A DNA stretch of 64,000 bases from Pseudomonas sp. GGS8 (GCF_024168645.1 NZ_JALJWF010000001.1:666001-730000); one strand, 5' to 3'; shown: positions 9,811-19,420, counted from the first letter of the stretch. Translations and numbers: made by a program. The notes: a model not told the origin generated them from the sequence alone.

Positions 9811-10917
9811 TCAGTCACGCAAATCCGATTCATGAATCGGCTGGTCGCGATGGGTGGCACGCTGGTATTGCGCCGGCCATATCGCCTTGTGCCCACCCAG
9901 ATCGTCATCGGCATGCAGCGGCCAATACGGATCGCGCAACAACTCCCGGGCGAGGAAGATGATGTCGGCCTGACAAGTACGCAGAATATGCTCGGCCTGG
10001 GCTGGCTCGGTGATCATGCCGACGGTGCCGGTGGCAATGCCCGACTCCTTGCGTACCCGCTCGGCGAAACGGGTCTGATAACCAGGGCCTGTGGGAATCT
10101 CGGCGTTAGCTGCCGTCCCGCCCGACGAGACGTCGATCAGGTCCACACCCAGATCTTTCAGGCGTCGTGCCAGCTCCACGGTTTCGTCGGGGTTCCAGCC
10201 GTCTTCCACCCAGTCAGTGGCCGATACCCGTACAAACACCGGTAACTCTTCAGGCCACACGGCCCGTACCGCTTCGGTGACTTGCAACACCAGCCGAATG
10301 CGATTTTCGAACGAGCCGCCGTACTGATCGCGCCGTTGATTGCTCAAGGGCGAAAGAAATTGATGCAACAGGTAACCATGGGCCGCGTGCACTTCGAGCA
10401 CTTTGAAACCGGCGGTCAATGCCCGTTTGGCCGACTCGACAAAGGCCTGAATGATCTCGGCGATCTCGCTCTCATTAAGCTGCTTCGGCGGTGTGTGCTG
10501 GGGGTCGAATGCGATCGGCGAAGGGCCGACCGGGATCCAGCCGCCATCTTCCGGCTTGACGCTGCCATGCTTGCCCAGCCACGGCCGATGCGTGCTGGCC
10601 TTGCGCCCGGCGTGAGCCAACTGAATGCCGGCGACAGCGCCTTGGGCGGCGATGAAGCGCGTAATACGCTGCAAGGGTTCGATCTGTTGATCATCCCAGA
10701 GGCCGAGGTCCTGGGCGGTGATTCGCCCGTCGGCGGTGACCGCCGTGGCTTCGGTGAATACCAGACCGGCGCCGCCGATCGCGCGGCTGCCGAGGTGGAC
10801 CAGGTGCCAGTCATTGGCCAGCCCATCGACGCTGGAGTACTGGCACATCGGTGACACCGCAATGCGGTTGAGCAGGGTCAATTGACGAAGGGTATAGGGT
10901 TCAAGCAGCAGACTCAT
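9811..10917 (-). CDS. xenA: NADH:flavin oxidoreductase, xenobiotic reductase A type
   Basis: Old-yellow-enzyme-type FMN protein of 368 residues in the YqjM/XenA subgroup. Seen in the sequence: Cys25 in SPMCQYSS, which in XenA tunes FMN redox potential; WHLVHLG; QLAHAGRKAS; the substrate-binding pair in VHAAHGYLLHQ; and FVRVSATDW. The ATG at 10917 follows GAGGTGCCCC. XenA enzymes reduce enones, nitro esters and similar electrophiles with NAD(P)H in the cytoplasm. The gene stands alone, convergent with opgD. Substrate in the cell is not known. Confidence 0.88.
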   Translation of the reverse strand: MSLLLEPYTLRQLTLLNRIAVSPMCQYSSVDGLANDWHLVHLGSRAIGGAGLVFTEATAVTADGRITAQDLGLWDDQQIEPLQRITRFIAAQGAVAGIQLAHAGRKASTHRPWLGKHGSVKPEDGGWIPVGPSPIAFDPQHTPPKQLNESEIAEIIQAFVESAKRALTAGFKVLEVHAAHGYLLHQFLSPLSNQRRDQYGGSFENRIRLVLQVTEAVRAVWPEELPVFVRVSATDWVEDGWNPDETVELARRLKDLGVDLIDVSSGGTAANAEIPTGPGYQTRFAERVRKESGIATGTVGMITEPAQAEHILRTCQADIIFLARELLRDPYWPLHADDDLGGHKAIWPAQYQRATHRDQPIHESDLRD

Positions 10918-11264
10918 GGGGCACCTCTCAAATCAGTGGGCAGGCTCCAGGGTTCTGTTTGAATAGTCGACGAGTGACAGGAAAAAGGTGCAGCACCCGC
11001 CCCCGCGGGCAAAAAATTCGACAAGACGTCACAAGGATAATCAAGCAGTGCTTAGAGCCTAGTCGACATCGCGGGATCAGGGAGGGTTCAAGAAATGAAA
11101 CACCGCCAATTTGAGGTCTGGGCGATACCTGTGGCGAGGGAGCTTGCTCCCGCTCGGCTGCGCAGCAGTCGTAAATCCGGTTACTGCGGTGTGCCTGACA
11201 GAAATGAGTTGCCTGGGTCTGGGGCCGCTTCGCAGCCCAACGGGGGCAAGCCCCCTCGCCACAG
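10918..11264. repeat. Intergenic REP-like pair between xenA and recJ
   Basis: No gene is visible in this 347-base gap. At 11130-11263 two facing arms (tgtggcgagggagcttgctc and, inverted, gcaagccccctcgccaca) enclose a spacer with cggctgcgcagcagtcgtaa. The same unit recurs at 21699-21820 next to xerD. These are the paired REP-type elements typical of fluorescent Pseudomonas. They sit at the end of recJ. Confidence 0.8.
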
Positions 11265-12974
11265 TTATCGCGGTTCGATGTGGGCAATCATCAACTGAAC
11301 GGTCTCGTTGCCACGGAACTCGTTGAGGTCGAGCTTGTAGGCCAACTCCACCCACTTGATGGTCGGATTCGGCCAGATGTCGCGGTCGATCCCGAAGGCG
11401 ATACCATCCAGCTTCACCGAGCCACATTCACTCTTCAGCACCACTTTAAGGTGCCGCTCGCCCACTACCCGCTGCTCGACCAACTGAAACACCCCGTGAA
11501 ACAGCGGCTCCGGAAAGTGTTGCCCCCAAGGTCCGGCGTGGCGCAGAGCGCGGGCCAGTTCCAGGTGAAACTCCTCGACCGCCAAGGTGCCGTCCGACAG
11601 CAGGCGCCCGGTCAGGTCTTCTTCGCGCATTTGCCTGCGCACTTCAGCGTCGAAAGCTTCGGCGAACAACGGAAAATTCGCTTCCGGCAAGGTCAGGCCG
11701 GCCGCCATGGCGTGGCCGCCGTATTTGCTGATCAGGTTCGGATGTTGCGCCGCGACCACGCTCAAGGCATCGCGAATGTGAAAGCCCTGAACCGAACGCC
11801 CCGAGCCCTTGAGCAGGCCATCGCCGGCATCGGCAAAGGCAATGGTCGGACGGAAATAGCGCTCTTTCATACGCGAGGCGAGAATACCGATGACACCCTG
11901 GTGCCACTCGGGATCGAACAGGCACAGGCCGAACGGCATCGATTCCACCGGTAAATCCTTGAGCTGGGCCAGCGCCTCACGCTGCATGCCCTGTTCGATG
12001 GATTTACGGTCCTGGTTCATGCCATCCAGCTGGGCGGCCATTTCACGGGCAGCGCCCGCGTCTTCGGTGAGCAGGCATTCGATGCCCAGGCTCATGTCAT
12101 CTAGCCTTCCTGCCGCGTTCAGGCGCGGGCCGAGGATGAAGCCAAGGTCAGTGGAAGTAATGCGCGAATGGTCACGCTTGGCCACTTCAAGGATCGCCTT
12201 GATCCCCGGCCGCGCGCGCCCGGCGCGAATCCGTTCCAGGCCCTGATGCACCAGAATCCGGTTGTTGGCATCCAGCGGCACCACGTCGGCGACGCTGCCC
12301 AGCGCCACCAGGTCCAGCAATTCGCCAATGTTCGGCTGCGGCTTGCTTTCGTACCAGCCCAGGCTGCGCAAGCGCGCGCGCAGGGCCATCAGCACATAGA
12401 AAATCACCCCGACGCCGGCCAGGGCTTTGCTCGGGAACGCGCAACCCGGCTGGTTCGGATTGACGATGGCATCGGCCAACGGCAGCTCATCGCCGGGCAA
12501 GTGGTGATCGGTGACCAGCACCTTGAGCCCGGCCTTTTTCGCCGCTGCCACGCCTTCGACGCTGGAAATGCCGTTGTCCACGGTGATCAGCAACTGCGGA
12601 TCGCGGGTCAGCGCCACTTCGACGATTTCCGGGGTCAGGCCGTAGCCGTACTCGAAGCGGTTCGGCACCAGGTAGTCGACATGCGCCGCGCCCAACAGAC
12701 GCAGCCCCAGCATGCCCACGGTACTGGCCGTCGCGCCATCGGCGTCGAAGTCGCCGACGATCAGAATCCGCTGACGCTGCTCCAGGGCCGTCACCAGCAA
12801 ATCCACTGCCGCCTCGATGCCTTTGAGCTGCTGAAACGGAATCAGCCGCGCCAGGCTCTTGTCCAGTTCAGCCTCGGACTGCACGCCCCGCGCCGCGTAA
12901 AGGCGGGTCAACAGCGGCGGAATATCACCGAGGAATGGCAAGGTGTCGGGCAACAGGCGAGGTTCGATGCGCAT
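11265..12974 (-). CDS. recJ: Single-stranded-DNA-specific exonuclease RecJ
   Basis: 5'-3' single-strand DNA exonuclease of recombination and mismatch repair. 569 residues, normal for gammaproteobacterial RecJ. DHH-family motifs are present: IVGDFDADGATAS (motif I, residues about 71-83), LLITVDNGISS (motif II), VLVTDHHLPGD (motif III, the DHH) and later GPRLNAAGRLDD. The C-terminal third holds the DHHA1 region with KGSGRSVQGFHI and the GGH motif in KYGGHAMAAG. It lies 66 bases downstream of yaeQ on the same strand and is probably co-transcribed. Confidence 0.95.
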   Translation of the reverse strand: MRIEPRLLPDTLPFLGDIPPLLTRLYAARGVQSEAELDKSLARLIPFQQLKGIEAAVDLLVTALEQRQRILIVGDFDADGATASTVGMLGLRLLGAAHVDYLVPNRFEYGYGLTPEIVEVALTRDPQLLITVDNGISSVEGVAAAKKAGLKVLVTDHHLPGDELPLADAIVNPNQPGCAFPSKALAGVGVIFYVLMALRARLRSLGWYESKPQPNIGELLDLVALGSVADVVPLDANNRILVHQGLERIRAGRARPGIKAILEVAKRDHSRITSTDLGFILGPRLNAAGRLDDMSLGIECLLTEDAGAAREMAAQLDGMNQDRKSIEQGMQREALAQLKDLPVESMPFGLCLFDPEWHQGVIGILASRMKERYFRPTIAFADAGDGLLKGSGRSVQGFHIRDALSVVAAQHPNLISKYGGHAMAAGLTLPEANFPLFAEAFDAEVRRQMREEDLTGRLLSDGTLAVEEFHLELARALRHAGPWGQHFPEPLFHGVFQLVEQRVVGERHLKVVLKSECGSVKLDGIAFGIDRDIWPNPTIKWVELAYKLDLNEFRGNETVQLMIAHIEPR

Positions 12975-13040
12975 GGGGTGACAGGTGCTTCTCTTGAATA
13001 CGTAGGATAAAACCGGGAGACGCGACTCAGCGGCGAATAA

Positions 13041-13583
13041 TCAGCCGCGTTCGCCGGCCAGCCATTGCAACTGGACTTCGTGCTGACCACGGTCGTCGGT
13101 GACGAAAATCGTTCCTTCGCTGATCATCACGTCCCACTTGATAACGCGCGGCATGTCCTTGGCCAGGGTTTCCAGCACTTCCTGGGGCACGGCGGCGATG
13201 TTGACGTTTTTCAGGGTCTTGATCGCCGGGATCACTTTGCCTTCCCAGACACGCAGGCTGCCGTAGGCCAGCAGGCTGGTGCGCTCGGTGCGGCGCGAGC
13301 ACCAGGTCAGGCGGTCGGCATCTGGCTGGCCGACTTCGATCCAGTGCAGGACACGGTCGTCCAGGCTCTTTTCCCACAGCGCCGGTTCGTCCACGTCTGA
13401 CAGACCGCGACCGAACGACAGCTGCTCGTTGTACCAGAAGGCGTAGGCCAGCAGCCGCACGGTCATGCGCTCTTCAGTTTCCGAAGGGTGACGGGCGATG
13501 GTCTGCTTCACGCTCTCGTAGACGCTGCGGTCGAGGTCGGTGAGGTTCAGTTCAAACTTGTAGGTCGTGGACGGCTGGGCCAT
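13041..13583 (-). CDS. yaeQ: YaeQ family protein
   Basis: 180 residues from the ATG at 13583 (MAQPSTTYKFELNLTDLDR), the expected length of YaeQ. The longer frame starting 16 codons upstream is not family-like. YaeQ proteins have a PD-(D/E)XK nuclease-like fold; the invariant-looking residues are in FGRGLSDVDEPALWEKS and HWIEVGQPDADRL, compatible with an acidic-lysine site. Cellular role is not settled (E. coli YaeQ was noted as a suppressor connected with RfaH). It precedes recJ with the same orientation, an order common in Pseudomonas. Confidence 0.88.
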   Translation of the reverse strand: MAQPSTTYKFELNLTDLDRSVYESVKQTIARHPSETEERMTVRLLAYAFWYNEQLSFGRGLSDVDEPALWEKSLDDRVLHWIEVGQPDADRLTWCSRRTERTSLLAYGSLRVWEGKVIPAIKTLKNVNIAAVPQEVLETLAKDMPRVIKWDVMISEGTIFVTDDRGQHEVQLQWLAGERG

Positions 13584-13730
13584 GAACGGGCTTCTTGATA
13601 CGGGGAAAGGCGGCAAGTCTAACCGATGCAAGAGGTAATCAACGAATTGAAGGCGATCAACTTTGGGCGATGGATGTCGGCCTATGATAAAACTCTGCTT
13701 TCGCTCAGCCTTTGTCCTACAGGATTTCGC

Positions 13731-14930
13731 ATGCCGTTCTCCAATAAACCGCTCTCGGGTCTGAAAGTCATCGAATTGGGTACGTTGATTGCCGGGCCGT
13801 TTGCCTCGCGTATTTGCGGCGAATTCGGCGCCGAAGTGATCAAGATCGAGTCACCGGACGGCGGTGATCCGTTGCGCAAATGGCGCAAATTGTACGAAGG
13901 CACCTCGCTGTGGTGGTTCGTTCAGGCGCGCAACAAGAAATCCCTGACCCTGAACCTGAAACACCCCGATGGCCTGGCGATCCTGAAACAGCTGCTCAGT
14001 GAAGCGGACATCCTGATCGAGAATTTTCGTCCCGGCGTGCTGGAAAAACTCGGCCTGGGCTGGGAAGTGTTGCACGCACTGAACCCGAAACTGGTGATGG
14101 TGCGGCTCTCGGGCTTTGGCCAGACCGGGCCGATGAAAGATCAGCCGGGCTTCGGCGCGGTCGGTGAATCCATGGGCGGCCTGCGCTACATCACCGGGTT
14201 CGAGGACCGACCGCCAGTGCGCACCGGAATATCCATCGGCGATTCGATTGCCGCGCTCTGGGGCGTGATCGGTGCACTGATGGCCTTGCGTCATCGCGAG
14301 GTCAACGGAGGCTTGGGCCAAGTGGTGGACGTGGCGCTGTATGAAGCGATCTTCGCCATGATGGAAAGCATGGTCCCGGAGTTCGACGTGTTCGGCTTCA
14401 TCCGCGAACGCACCGGCAACATCATGCCGGGCATCACACCCTCCTCCATCCACACCAGCGCCGACGGTAAACACGTACAGATCGGCGCCAACGGCGATGC
14501 GATCTTCAAGCGCTTCATGCTGGTCATCGGGCGCGAGGACCTGGCCAACGACCCAGCGCTGGCCAGTAATGATGGGCGTGACAGCCGTCGCGACGAGATT
14601 TACGGGGTGATCGATCGCTGGGTCAACTCACTGCCGCTGGACGCGGTGATCGAGCAATTGAACCAGGCCGACGTTCCCGCCAGCCGGATCTTCAGCGCCG
14701 AAGACATGTTCAGCGATCCGCAGTACCTGGCCCGGGAAATGTTCCTACAAGCCAAGCTGCCCGACGGCAAGGACTTCAAGATGCCCGGCATCGTACCGAA
14801 GCTTTCCGAGACACCCGGCACCTCGGAATGGGTCGGGCCGCAGTTGGGTGAACATAATGCGCAGGTCCTCCACGATCTGGGTTACGACCCGGCACAGATC
14901 GCACGGCTGCGTGAAGACGGGGCCATCTAA
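13731..14930 (+). CDS. Class III CoA-transferase (CaiB/BaiF family)
   Basis: 399 residues from the ATG at 13731, which has AGGAT at the right spacing; the frame is open further upstream without a good start. Family marks: LSGLKVIELGTLIAGPFA at the N-terminus, GAEVIKIESPDGGDP, KKSLTLNLKHPDG, RLSGFGQTGP and the catalytic Asp region GQVVDVALYEA. These enzymes move CoA between organic acids (formyl-, succinyl- or carnitinyl-CoA). The acid used here cannot be told from sequence. It is divergent from yaeQ, and its stop lies just beyond the start of the next gene. Confidence 0.88.
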   Translation: MPFSNKPLSGLKVIELGTLIAGPFASRICGEFGAEVIKIESPDGGDPLRKWRKLYEGTSLWWFVQARNKKSLTLNLKHPDGLAILKQLLSEADILIENFRPGVLEKLGLGWEVLHALNPKLVMVRLSGFGQTGPMKDQPGFGAVGESMGGLRYITGFEDRPPVRTGISIGDSIAALWGVIGALMALRHREVNGGLGQVVDVALYEAIFAMMESMVPEFDVFGFIRERTGNIMPGITPSSIHTSADGKHVQIGANGDAIFKRFMLVIGREDLANDPALASNDGRDSRRDEIYGVIDRWVNSLPLDAVIEQLNQADVPASRIFSAEDMFSDPQYLAREMFLQAKLPDGKDFKMPGIVPKLSETPGTSEWVGPQLGEHNAQVLHDLGYDPAQIARLREDGAI

Positions 14931-15837
14931 GCTGAATCGCCTGCTTTCATCCGTCCTCGGTTACGCCGGCATCGGGCGCGTGCTGGCGGCGCTCGGGCTA
15001 TTGTCGGGCCTGATATCCCCGGCACTGGCGCAACCTAAGGAGCATTTGCTTTGGCTGCTGCGCGACCTGCCGCCACTGACAATCTTCGAAGGTCCGCAAA
15101 AGGGTCAGGGCGTTATCGACCAATTGATGCCCCTACTGATCGCCGATATGCCGCAGTACGAACACACCCTGATGCGGGTCAATCGCGCCCGCGGCATGCA
15201 GATGCTTCACAAAGAAACTTTTACCTGCGACCCCTCGCTGGTCTGGAGCCAGGAACGCGAACAATGGATCGCGTTTTCCATTCCGGCCTTCCGAGTGGTC
15301 AGCAATGGGTTGGTGATCCGACGTGAAGACCGGCCGGTGCTGGAGCCGTTTCTTTCCAACGGTGAAGTCGATCTGGCGGCACTGTTGGCCAGCGGTCGAC
15401 AGAAAGTCGGTGTAATTGCCGAGCGCCGTTACGGTCAGTTCCTCGACACGCTGCTGCAACAGGCACCGGCCGGCGCGCTGACGCCCCACTATGGTAATGA
15501 CGCCCTTGGCAGCCTGTTGCAGATGCAGCGCCTGGGTCGTTTGCAGGTGGTATTGGGTTACTGGCCGGAAATCCGCTATCAGGCTCATCAGGCAAACCTG
15601 GCCGATGAACAGCTGGAGTTCTATCCGATCAAAGGCACGGGCAAATACATGCCCGTGTACATCGGTTGCTCGAATACCCCCCAGGGTCGACAGGCGATCA
15701 GTGAGATCAACCGACTACTGCGCGCCCTGCCCCGCGAGCATCTGGACCCGCTGTATGCCGACTGGCTCGACCCGCAAAGACGCAAGGATTACCTGGAAGA
15801 AACCTGGGCCTTTTTCGAGCATCAGGTCAGGCAATGA
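14911..15837 (+). CDS. Periplasmic solute-binding-like protein (TIGR02285 type)
   Basis: 308 residues from a GTG at 14911 that overlaps the end of the CoA-transferase gene by 20 bases. This start gives a proper Sec signal: basic KLNR, a hydrophobic run to about residue 40 ending SPALA. The mature protein has a single SBP_bac_3-like domain with LLWLLRDLPPLTIFEGP at its start and the paired HKETFTCDPSLVW and YMPVYIGCS cysteines, as in the TIGR02285 family of Pseudomonas periplasmic proteins. No permease or ATPase gene is next to it, so it is more likely a receptor than a transporter subunit. Function unknown. A hairpin follows at 15857. Confidence 0.75.
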   Translation: MKTGPSKLNRLLSSVLGYAGIGRVLAALGLLSGLISPALAQPKEHLLWLLRDLPPLTIFEGPQKGQGVIDQLMPLLIADMPQYEHTLMRVNRARGMQMLHKETFTCDPSLVWSQEREQWIAFSIPAFRVVSNGLVIRREDRPVLEPFLSNGEVDLAALLASGRQKVGVIAERRYGQFLDTLLQQAPAGALTPHYGNDALGSLLQMQRLGRLQVVLGYWPEIRYQAHQANLADEQLEFYPIKGTGKYMPVYIGCSNTPQGRQAISEINRLLRALPREHLDPLYADWLDPQRRKDYLEETWAFFEHQVRQ

Positions 15838-15856
15838 CAAATCGCAGGCAAAAAGA

Positions 15857-15888
15857 AACCCCGAGAAGTGGGGAGACAACTCGGGGTT
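15857..15888 (+). terminator. Terminator-like hairpin
   Basis: Stem aaccccgag / ctcggggtt with a 14-base loop, 20 bases after the TIGR02285-type gene. The T-run is short. It may be shared with the convergent DUF3509 gene. Confidence 0.55.
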
Positions 15889-16008
15889 AAACGTGGCCTG
15901 TATTACAGACCAGTAGCAGCAAGCTACGAGCACCGGAGCACAATGCTTTATCCTGCTGTTACATGGTCTGACTAACCTTGGTGCAGGAAGGTTCCCACAA
16001 AAAACACT

Positions 16009-16296
16009 TCAATTTCGGTTGGCCAGGCGCTTGTCCTGAGCAGCATTGCGCAACGCCGCGATGACACAGGGCTCCAGGCGTCCCTCAGCGATCAGCACGT
16101 CGCGGTGCAAGCCGTCGACGACATCCGTCAGCAGGCGTTTGTCGGTTAACTGGGCCTGATTGAACAACCGCTCGACCACGATAGCGCCGGTCGCACTCTT
16201 GAGCGTCACCAGGCATTCGCCATGGGCACCCGATGGGGTCAATGTGACCTGGTAGGGGCTCAGAGCCTCACCGAGCAATAGACTGATACTTTCCAT
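16009..16296 (-). CDS. DUF3509 family protein
   Basis: 95 residues, MESISLLLGEALSPYQ onward, fitting the small Pseudomonas-specific DUF3509 family by length, by the single-domain strand-rich layout (VTLTPSGAHGECLVTL, TGAIVVERLFNQAQL) and by the C-terminal helix with VVDGLHRDVLIAEGRL. The ATG at 16296 is preferred over a GTG four codons earlier. No function is known for the family. It lies downstream of the truncated receptor gene on the same strand. Confidence 0.75.
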   Translation of the reverse strand: MESISLLLGEALSPYQVTLTPSGAHGECLVTLKSATGAIVVERLFNQAQLTDKRLLTDVVDGLHRDVLIAEGRLEPCVIAALRNAAQDKRLANRN

Positions 16297-16455
16297 CTCG
16301 ATCACCACTCAATAGTCCGCAAACAAAGTGCCTGGGGCGTATCCACAGTAAATGACCCCAGACCCGAGTAGAAAGTTCTGAATTCCAACGGCAGGCGCAC
16401 CGGCGCCTCTGGTGGATAAAGCATGCCCGGTAAAGATGACAGCAAAAAAACAGCT

Positions 16456-17811
16456 TCACGCCTGCCTTGTCCGCTTGGCCAGATCGGTCCATCCGCCCAG
16501 CAGCCCTCGCAATTGACCGTCCGCGCTGTAAAACGGCACCGTCCACTGATAAATGTCCCTGACACCGTCCTTGAACATCAACTGACGTTCGCTGAAGCGG
16601 GTCTTGCGCGTACCGAGCTGGGCCATGAACTCGGCGTGCAGTTGCTCGGCGGTTTCTTTGGGCAAGACATCGAGTTCGATCAGTTGGCGCCCCTGAACCT
16701 GGTCGAAACGAGTCGACAAATTCTCCTCGTAACTTTTGTTGCACATGATCAATCGCCCTTCCAGATCACGCACGAACATCGGATCGGGCATGGCGTCTAT
16801 CAAGGCGTGCTGGAAGGCGAGCTGGTCATTAAGGTTTTTTTCGGCGTCCCGACGTTGCTGGATCAGCATCGCTAGTCGCCGGTTCCACAACAGGGATAGC
16901 AGCGCAAAAACACTGGCGAAAAAAACGCCCCAACAGCCCCATTCGTTTATTCGTTGCCAGGTCGAAGGCGTCTGTACAGGAACAATCCCATCGAGCCACT
17001 TCAAGCGAATGGCGCGTAACTCGGCAGGCGGAAACGCTTCGAGCGCCTTGTTGAGGATGCTCAACAATTGCGGCTGGCCTTTGCGTACCGCCAGATGATC
17101 GGCCTCCCATTTACCCTCCACCGTATCGCCCACCTTGAGCTGTCCGGACGGATAGAGCTGTGCCCCGGTTTCGTTCTCGATGGTGGCGTAGGCTTCGCCG
17201 CTTTCAACCAACGCCCTGGCCTCGGCGTAGGTTTTGACCGAACGCAGCTCGATGGCCGGATAGTCGCGACGAATGCTCGCCTCCAGCGCATGCCGGGCCG
17301 GCAGCACCAATACTCTTTTCGACAGCTGCTGCATGGATTGCACCGCTGGCGCCCCCGCCAACCCGACGAACACCCAGCCCGCACCACCGAACGCATGACT
17401 GAAATCCAGAAACTCCTTGCGCTCCTCACTCATTGCCAATGTGGTGCTCATGTCTGCCGCGCCGTTTTCCAGCTGCTCCAGCAACTGATCGGTGGAAAAC
17501 GTCTCTTTATGGAGGAACTTCAACCCTGTCATGGCGCTGATGCGGTTGAGCACATCGTTATTCAAACCGCTCCAGTGTCCGTGCTCATCCTTGAACAGAT
17601 ACAACGGGTACTGCGCCGACGCAACGATGACCGTCGGATGTTCCGCAATCCATTGCAGCTCCTGAGCGTCTAGCCCGATCGCGGCGTCGGCGACCGCCCC
17701 CCGGGGTTCATAAGTCGCCAATTGCGCCGCCAGCCCCCATTGGGTAACGCTCATGGCGCCGACCAAAAATATCCAGCACGCGGCTGGTTTAAACCCTCTA
17801 AAAAACAGCAT
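16456..17811 (-). CDS. BvgS-like sensor: binding domain, TM and PAS, no kinase
   Basis: 451 residues from the ATG at 17811 (AAGGA seven bases ahead). Order: signal sequence 1-29; one SBP_bac_3/Venus-flytrap domain about 45-275 with HPTVIVASAQYPLYLF and TGLKFLHKETFSTD; a membrane segment about 290-312 (WGVFFASVFALLSLL); a short helical linker; and a PAS domain about 330-445 (FQHALIDAMPDPMFVRD, YQWTVPFYSADGQLRG, GGWTDLA). In BvgS/EvgS-type kinases the PAS leads into HisKA and ATPase domains, but here a stop follows GWTDLAKRTRQA and no kinase sequence is found in any frame of the 160 bases before the DUF3509 gene. It is either a kinase-less receptor or the remnant of a truncated sensor kinase. 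Confidence 0.75.
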   Translation of the reverse strand: MLFFRGFKPAACWIFLVGAMSVTQWGLAAQLATYEPRGAVADAAIGLDAQELQWIAEHPTVIVASAQYPLYLFKDEHGHWSGLNNDVLNRISAMTGLKFLHKETFSTDQLLEQLENGAADMSTTLAMSEERKEFLDFSHAFGGAGWVFVGLAGAPAVQSMQQLSKRVLVLPARHALEASIRRDYPAIELRSVKTYAEARALVESGEAYATIENETGAQLYPSGQLKVGDTVEGKWEADHLAVRKGQPQLLSILNKALEAFPPAELRAIRLKWLDGIVPVQTPSTWQRINEWGCWGVFFASVFALLSLLWNRRLAMLIQQRRDAEKNLNDQLAFQHALIDAMPDPMFVRDLEGRLIMCNKSYEENLSTRFDQVQGRQLIELDVLPKETAEQLHAEFMAQLGTRKTRFSERQLMFKDGVRDIYQWTVPFYSADGQLRGLLGGWTDLAKRTRQA

Positions 17812-17899
17812 TGCCACTTCCTTGGTAATCGTCTCGCCCGTCCTTCATGGGCGGCTCTTCATTTACGAAACCCGGCAAGTGTGGCATGCAGAAATGAGA

Positions 17900-17925
17900 A
17901 AGCCCGTCAGGAGACGGGCTTCAAA
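17900..17925 (-). terminator. Hairpin after thrC
   Basis: Stem aagcccgtc / gacgggctt with a 4-base loop, 24 bases after the thrC stop. It lies between thrC and the receptor gene, both on the minus strand. Confidence 0.7.
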
Positions 17926-17944
17926 ATGTGACAGCTTTTACCGG

Positions 17945-19354
17945 TTACAGTGGCTTGCCGCGGTTGCCATGCTGACTGACAAAGGCCTGCACGGCTTTCA
18001 GGTCGTTCGGCAACACGGTGCAACGTTCATCTCGCTCAAACAAATCAGAAAGATGTGCAGGTAGTTCGAGCGCTTTTCCTACACCGGCTTTTTCCACCGC
18101 GTCCGGGAATTTGACCGGATGAGCCGTGCCCAGGATCACCATCGGGATATCCAGGCTGCGACGGCATTCGCGCGCGGCCTTCACACCGATGGCGGTGTGC
18201 GGGTCCAGCAGCTCGCCGGTTTGCTCGAAGACTTCGGCAATGGTTTCGCAGGTTTGGGCATCATCCACCGCCAGCGAATCGAACAGCTTGCGTGCCTCGG
18301 TCCAGCGTTCCTGTTCGACGCTGAAACCGCCACCCTGCTTGAAGGTGTCCATCAAACCGGCAATCGCCGCGCCGTTGCGACCGTGCAGGTCGAACAGCAG
18401 GCGTTCGAAGTTCGACGAGACCATGATGTCCATGGACGGCGACAGCGTGGCGTGCAGGGTTTCCTTGACGTACTGATTGCCGCTCATGAAGCGGTGCAGG
18501 ATGTCGTTGCGGTTGGTGGCGACGATCAACTGATTGATCGGCAGGCCCATGTTGCGCGCCAGGTAACCGGCGAAGATATCGCCGAAGTTGCCGGTCGGCA
18601 CCGAGAACGATACCGAACGCGCCGGGCCGCCCAGTTGCAGGGCTGCGTGGAAGTAGTAAACGATCTGGGCCATGATCCGCGCCCAGTTGATCGAGTTCAC
18701 CGCTACCAGGCGAGTGCCCTTGAGGAAGCTCTGGTCGGCGAAGCTCGCCTTGACCATTTCCTGGCAGTCATCGAAGTTGCCTTCGATGGCGATGTTGTGG
18801 ATGTTCTCGCCGAAGATGGTGGTCATCTGGCGACGCTGCACTTCGGACACGCGGTTGTGTGGGTGCAGGATGAAGATGTCGACGTTTTCGCAGTGCTTGC
18901 AGCCTTCGATGGCCGCCGAACCGGTGTCGCCGGAAGTAGCACCGACGATCACTACGCGCTCGCCGCGTTTTTCCAGCACGTAGTCGAGCAAGCGACCGAG
19001 CAGTTGCAGGGCGAAGTCCTTGAACGCCAGGGTCGGGCCGTGGAACAGCTCCAGCACCCATTCGTTACCGTTCAGTTGACGCAACGGGGCTACAGCGCTG
19101 TGGGAAAACACGCCATAGGTTTCTTCAAGAATCTTTTTGAAATCGGCATCCGGGATGCTGCCGGAGACGAATGGGCGCATCACCCGGAAGGCCAGTTCGT
19201 GATACGGCAGGCCGGCCCAGGAAGCGATTTCTTCCTGGGTGAAACGTGGCAGGTTTTCCGGGACGTACAGACCGCCGTCGGTGGCAAGACCGGCCAGCAG
19301 GACGTCTTCGAAATTCAGGGCCGGTGCCTGGCCGCGGGTACTGATATAACGCAT
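17945..19354 (-). CDS. thrC: Threonine synthase
   Basis: PLP enzyme that turns O-phosphohomoserine into threonine, the last step of the pathway. The ATG at 19354 gives 469 residues beginning MRYISTRGQAPALNFED, the standard start of the long (type I) threonine synthases. The PLP lysine lies in HGPTLAFKDFALQLLG at about 105-120; the phosphate-binding loop is IVGATSGDTGSAA, and SVPTGNFGDIFAG and GTAHPVKFPD are also typical. It follows hom by 66 bases on the same strand and forms an operon with it. Confidence 0.95.
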   Translation of the reverse strand: MRYISTRGQAPALNFEDVLLAGLATDGGLYVPENLPRFTQEEIASWAGLPYHELAFRVMRPFVSGSIPDADFKKILEETYGVFSHSAVAPLRQLNGNEWVLELFHGPTLAFKDFALQLLGRLLDYVLEKRGERVVIVGATSGDTGSAAIEGCKHCENVDIFILHPHNRVSEVQRRQMTTIFGENIHNIAIEGNFDDCQEMVKASFADQSFLKGTRLVAVNSINWARIMAQIVYYFHAALQLGGPARSVSFSVPTGNFGDIFAGYLARNMGLPINQLIVATNRNDILHRFMSGNQYVKETLHATLSPSMDIMVSSNFERLLFDLHGRNGAAIAGLMDTFKQGGGFSVEQERWTEARKLFDSLAVDDAQTCETIAEVFEQTGELLDPHTAIGVKAARECRRSLDIPMVILGTAHPVKFPDAVEKAGVGKALELPAHLSDLFERDERCTVLPNDLKAVQAFVSQHGNRGKPL

Positions 19355-19420
19355 GACTGGCTCCAATAGACAGTGTTCGCAAACCCGGACCCGCATGCGG
19401 GCCCGGTGAACGATAACGGC

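Noticed and set aside
11130..11263. Possible CRISPR-like repeats
   Set aside because: Only two inverted arms, not regularly spaced direct repeats; the same pair recurs near xerD as a REP-type element. No cas gene or array is seen in the window.
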